A DNA stretch of 10,329 nt. Source: an uncultured Lachnospiraceae bacterium. GTDB lineage: Bacteria; Bacillota_A; Clostridia; Lachnospirales; Lachnospiraceae. Positions 7,837 through 10,329 of this stretch are shown here, piece by piece. The stretch covers positions 1 through 10,329 of the forward strand of contig CAJUMT010000124.1 in NCBI GenBank assembly GCA_910587495.1, read 5' to 3'. Each line of letters begins with the position of its first letter. Position 1 is the stretch's first letter. The translations under genes and the position numbers were made by a program. A model generated the notes under the pieces. It had not been told where the DNA came from, did not search any database, and saw nothing but the letters and a program-made list of their open reading frames with translations.

Positions 7837-8415
7837 GTGGATATAAACGCAGAAAACAAAAAATTTATTACAACCGCCGAACTTAAGGATATGGGCTATT
7901 CATACTACAAAATGGGGCAGCTTGAAAAAAATGGCCTGCTTCACCGGGTAAACCGTACCACCTATGAAAACCTGTCCTACAAAGGTGATGAAAATGACTT
8001 TTTCAGCGCAGAAGCCTATGTGCCAAACGGAGTCATCTGCCTTATGAGCGCGGCCAGATATTATGGTCTAACCAATTTCCTGCCCGATGCCGTAGATGTG
8101 GCAATTGACCGCAAGAAAAAAGTCAGTACACTTCCCGAATGGCCGGAACTCAGGATTTTCTACTTTAACCCTGCCCGAATGGATATAGGAGTTACCGAAG
8201 TAATTGAGGATGGCAACAAATTCCACATCTTCGATATCGAGAAAACAGTTGTGGATATCATTTACTTCAGAAACAAAATCGGTATTGAGGAGACATCGGA
8301 AGTGCTTAAGAACTACCTCAAACGAAAAGATCGACAAATTGACCGACTCTATACCTATGCCAGACGTCTTCGCTGTGAAAAGGTTACCAGAACATATCTG
8401 GAGGTACTTATATAA
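7837..8415 (+). CDS. abiEi: Type IV toxin-antitoxin AbiEi family antitoxin
   Basis: From the GTG at 7837 this is 192 residues. The N-terminal part (about 8-45, FITTAELKDMGYSYYKMGQL and on) is a winged-helix-like DNA-binding segment. The rest is the AbiEi C-terminal domain, with family-typical strings such as VICLMSAARYYGLTN, FDIEKTVVDIIYFRNKIG and, at the end, YARRLRCEKVTRTYLEVL. AbiEi neutralises the AbiEii nucleotidyltransferase without binding it stably (type IV) and represses the operon. The stop overlaps the toxin start by one base (TAATG at 8413-8417), the usual translational coupling of the pair. Codon use and base composition are more A+T rich than in carB, which fits an acquired module. 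The start could be as far upstream as 7819, but the promoter and ribosome binding site favour 7837. Confidence 0.9.
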   Translation: MDINAENKKFITTAELKDMGYSYYKMGQLEKNGLLHRVNRTTYENLSYKGDENDFFSAEAYVPNGVICLMSAARYYGLTNFLPDAVDVAIDRKKKVSTLPEWPELRIFYFNPARMDIGVTEVIEDGNKFHIFDIEKTVVDIIYFRNKIGIEETSEVLKNYLKRKDRQIDRLYTYARRLRCEKVTRTYLEVLI

Positions 8416-9200
8416 TGAATGCGGATTCCGTAAAAGCAAGGCTGAAAAACTTTGCTGTCAGTTCAGGTCACACATTTCAGGAAGCTCTTGTATATTACGG
8501 ACTTGAGAGAACTATCTACCGTATCTCTGTTTCTCCGTACGCGGAGCATTTTGTCCTGAAGGGGGGCATATTCCTGTACGCCATTTTTGAAAAAAACTAC
8601 GAACGGGCAACCACAGATATAGATCTGCTTGCACGAAGGATATCTAATAGCGGTGAAGAAATGAAATCCATATTCAAGTGTATCTTTGCACAGGATATCA
8701 ATGATGCTCTTTCATTTGATCTTGATTCTATCGCAGTCGAGGATATAACCGAGTTCAAAGAATATCATGGGCTTCATATATCAGCCATGGGATATCTTGA
8801 TCGGACGAAAATTCCAGTAGGAATCGACATAGGCTTTGGAGATGTCATCTATCCTGGCGCTGTCAAAATGGATTTCCCCGTCATTCTTGATATGGAACCT
8901 CCGAAAGTAAATGTCTACTCTATTGAATCCTCTATTGCGGAAAAACTTGAGGCAATCATTCATAACGGCTACCTGAATAGCAGGTATAAGGATTTTTATG
9001 ACATTTACATACTCTCCCAAAAATACTCCTACCGCTATGTGCATCTTAAGAACGCCGTTATAGAAACCTTTAGAAACAGAAAAACTCAAATAACTATGGA
9101 CTCCACAGTCTTTAGCGACGAATTTCTTAATGATTCGATGCACCAGACGAGATGGTCTGCATTCTTGAAAAAAAGAGGGCGTTTATACAGGTATCATTGA
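8415..9200 (+). CDS. abiEii: AbiEii/AbiGii family nucleotidyltransferase toxin, frameshifted near the 3' end
   Basis: The reading frame gives 261 residues of an AbiEii (DUF1814) toxin, a nucleotidyltransferase-fold protein; the related MenT enzymes modify tRNA ends. The conserved motifs are all present: KGG at 49-51 with RATTDIDL at 64-71 (metal-binding Asp68 and Asp70), GIDIGFGD at 136-143, AEKLEAI at 175-181 and RYKDFYDIYIL at 190-200. The start has GGAGG at 8400-8404, inside the antitoxin gene. After WSAFLKK (247-253) the frame ends in eight unrelated residues. The -1 frame instead continues with a C-terminus of the family's kind, up to a TGA at 9299-9301. One extra A in the seven-A run at 9168-9174 would give a 295-residue protein. 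The core catalytic motifs precede the break, so the short form may fold but lacks its last helix region. It could be a real mutation, phase variation or a sequencing error. Confidence 0.88.
   Translation: MNADSVKARLKNFAVSSGHTFQEALVYYGLERTIYRISVSPYAEHFVLKGGIFLYAIFEKNYERATTDIDLLARRISNSGEEMKSIFKCIFAQDINDALSFDLDSIAVEDITEFKEYHGLHISAMGYLDRTKIPVGIDIGFGDVIYPGAVKMDFPVILDMEPPKVNVYSIESSIAEKLEAIIHNGYLNSRYKDFYDIYILSQKYSYRYVHLKNAVIETFRNRKTQITMDSTVFSDEFLNDSMHQTRWSAFLKKRGRLYRYH
9168..9174 (+). other. Seven-A tract at the abiEii frameshift site
   Basis: Seven consecutive A residues are read as AAA AAA A in the current frame. Eight would join the toxin body to the downstream -1 frame without any other change. 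Homopolymers like this are hot spots for indels in replication, for RNA polymerase slippage and for read errors. Confidence 0.8.
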
Positions 9201-9301
9201 GCAATGCAATGTACAGGATAAAAGTCTTTGTGCTTCCCCTGCTTGAAGAAAATGAGATACCATACATAAAATGGAATCCTGAAAATGGCCGTTGGGAATG
9301 A
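9176..9301 (+). pseudogene. Displaced C-terminal 41 codons of abiEii (-1 frame)
   Basis: Read in the -1 frame, this stretch begins RAFIQVSLSNAMYRIKVF, continues VLPLLEENEIPY and ends WNPENGRWE before TGA. The spacing and character (W.AFLKK, then F..V, then a helix ending in F.LPL) match the C-termini I know from AbiEii-family toxins. There is no stop in 41 codons and no ribosome binding site of its own, so it is a remnant of the upstream gene rather than a separate gene. Confidence 0.8.
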
Positions 9302-9335
9302 AATAACTTGCCCCCCGCAAAAAATTTGCCACCTC

Positions 9336-10329
9336 TTATATTTCTGTCCAGCCATCTTCTCTTTTTTCAAATTCCCGCCCGCATTCTGCATTGAAATAAG
9401 CCAGAACCGTCGGATCGATATTACACAGATCACTAAACGACACAATCGAAATATTCTCCGGGTCTGCTATGTATTCCTCCGGCTCGTCTCCCACAAGGAA
9501 ACGCCACCCACTATCCAAAAAATCTTCCGCAGGCACTTCTTTGTACATATATCCGACCCTTTCTTCCTCCAGCGCTTTCTTTGTCACCAGACAAAGCGTA
9601 TCTGGATCAAAAAGCTCCGCCCACTCTCTTTCTTTTGGCACATACCAGGCGTTTTGACCCCACGCGCCATCTTCGGAGAGCAGCTGGCGCATCAGCTTCA
9701 TATTCAGGTGCAGGAAACCTTCCAGCTCTTTCATATCCGGGCAGCGCATAAAATATACGGCTCCGCACAGGCAACTTACGGCATACTCTTCCCAGGAATG
9801 ATAGAACACCTGCGCCTGACACACCCACGGGTCCGTAATCTCCCAGAACTCTTTTTCAGTTAAAATCCCGCAGGCCGCCGCTTTCCTGCAAAGCCCGATC
9901 TTTTCATTGATATCCCAGGCATAAAACCCCTTTTCCTTCACGAGCGGATAAAAAGGCTTTGCCTGTTCCATCCCTTCTAAGAATATGTCCCTTGCCTCCG
10001 GATGCAGCTTCTGCGGGTCAAAAACAGGCGCGCCTGACCAGAAAGTCATAAAATATTCATATCGGTTCCCGTCAGAAAATTCCCTTACCAGCGCCTTTTC
10101 CAGCGATTCTCTGTCATGTATGCCATACATATCCGCGAGGTGCTTCCTTGTCTGCCCCGCCGCGTCCTCGTTGATACAGTAATACAGGCTCTCATATCCC
10201 ATATGTCCTAAAATCCCCGGCGCTTTCCTGCAGGTCGAAATGCCGCTTAAAAGCAGTGTAAAAACCTCCCTGCTTATTTTCTGTCCGGCCTGTTTTAGTT
10301 CACGCCTTTTAAGTTCATTTTGAAACTGT
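9336..10329 (-). CDS. DUF1266 plus DUF2185 (Imm33-like) protein, 5' end outside the window
   Basis: At least 288 residues from an internal ATG at 10202, and 330 if the frame is followed to the edge. The frame upstream of that ATG stays open for 42 codons to base 10328 and encodes plausible protein (KRRELKQAGQKISREVFTLL). The ATG has only AGGA at a 3-nt spacing, so I take the true start to be outside. Numbered from that ATG, about 90-195 is DUF1266-like (YAWDINEKIGLCRKAA, then HSWEEYAVSCLCGAVYF). About 206-288 is DUF2185, also called Imm33 (GYMYKEVPAEDFLDSGWRFL, then GDEPEEYI). DUF2185 is listed among immunity domains of polymorphic toxin systems, and DUF1266 often accompanies such proteins, but the role of this protein is unknown. 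No signal peptide or membrane segment is visible. It is convergent with the AbiE module, 34 nt from the restored toxin stop. Confidence 0.8.
   Translation of the reverse strand, partial: QFQNELKRRELKQAGQKISREVFTLLLSGISTCRKAPGILGHMGYESLYYCINEDAAGQTRKHLADMYGIHDRESLEKALVREFSDGNRYEYFMTFWSGAPVFDPQKLHPEARDIFLEGMEQAKPFYPLVKEKGFYAWDINEKIGLCRKAAACGILTEKEFWEITDPWVCQAQVFYHSWEEYAVSCLCGAVYFMRCPDMKELEGFLHLNMKLMRQLLSEDGAWGQNAWYVPKEREWAELFDPDTLCLVTKKALEEERVGYMYKEVPAEDFLDSGWRFLVGDEPEEYIADPENISIVSFSDLCNIDPTVLAYFNAECGREFEKREDGWTEI

Noticed and set aside
9167..9176. Programmed -1 ribosomal frameshift to make full-length AbiEii.
   Set aside because: In the actual frame (TTG AAA AAA AGA) no canonical X XXY YYZ heptamer is in register: the tandem-slip options give GAA AAA, or place the AGA tRNA on AAG. 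I also saw no strong downstream structure. RNA polymerase slippage on the A7 run remains possible.
7676..9306. An 8-bp direct repeat, TGAAATAA, at 7676-7683 (carB stop) and 9299-9306 (restored toxin stop), resembling target duplications around the AbiE islet.
   Set aside because: Eight A+T-rich bases that include a stop codon are expected by chance when two such regions are compared, and no mobile-element genes or terminal inverted repeats accompany it.
9311..9330. A bidirectional terminator between the two convergent genes, from the C6 run and GCAAAAAATTTGC.
   Set aside because: The stems are only 4-5 bp and neither strand has a proper stem followed by a T tract, so I do not call a terminator.

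Overview
The window looks like chromosomal DNA from a low-to-mid G+C Clostridia-type Firmicute, most likely Lachnospiraceae-like. The basis is the strong GGAGG-type ribosome binding sites, the gene order radC-mreB-mreC preceded by a DUF4321 membrane protein and a COG2509-type FAD-dependent dehydrogenase, and the style of the MreB and MreC proteins. No species can be named from the sequence alone.

Layout. (1) Positions 1-4250, minus strand: an apparent operon read right to left, FAD-dependent dehydrogenase > DUF4321 membrane protein > radC > mreB > mreC. mreC runs off the left edge. Gaps are short (19-76 nt) and a good extended -10 promoter lies just upstream of the dehydrogenase. mreB and mreC make the cytoskeletal and membrane-scaffold parts of the rod-shape machinery. 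This MreB has several altered ATP-site positions. (2) Positions 4251-4453: a divergent intergenic region carrying the operon promoter and a probable promoter plus a strong ribosome binding site for carB. (3) Positions 4454-7678, plus strand: a full-length carB (carbamoyl-phosphate synthase large subunit) with no carA beside it, closed by a clear intrinsic terminator at 7699-7730. (4) Positions 7731-9301, plus strand: a more A+T-rich two-gene islet, an AbiE-type (type IV) toxin-antitoxin / abortive infection module. The antitoxin AbiEi starts at a GTG codon behind a promoter that contains a perfect 14-bp palindrome. The nucleotidyltransferase toxin AbiEii is broken near its 3' end by a single-base shift in a run of seven A; its expected C-terminus is intact in the -1 frame up to 9301. 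(5) Positions 9336-10329, minus strand: a convergent gene encoding a DUF1266 plus DUF2185 (Imm33-like immunity domain) protein. Its reading frame stays open to the right edge, so its true start is probably outside the window.

Most of the window is housekeeping sequence (cell shape, pyrimidine/arginine precursor). The accessory part is 7.7-10.3 kb, where a phage-defence-type toxin-antitoxin pair and an immunity-domain protein sit tail to tail. I saw no tRNA, rRNA, CRISPR array, insertion sequence or riboswitch. The longest stretch without a gene is the 203 bases at 4251-4453.
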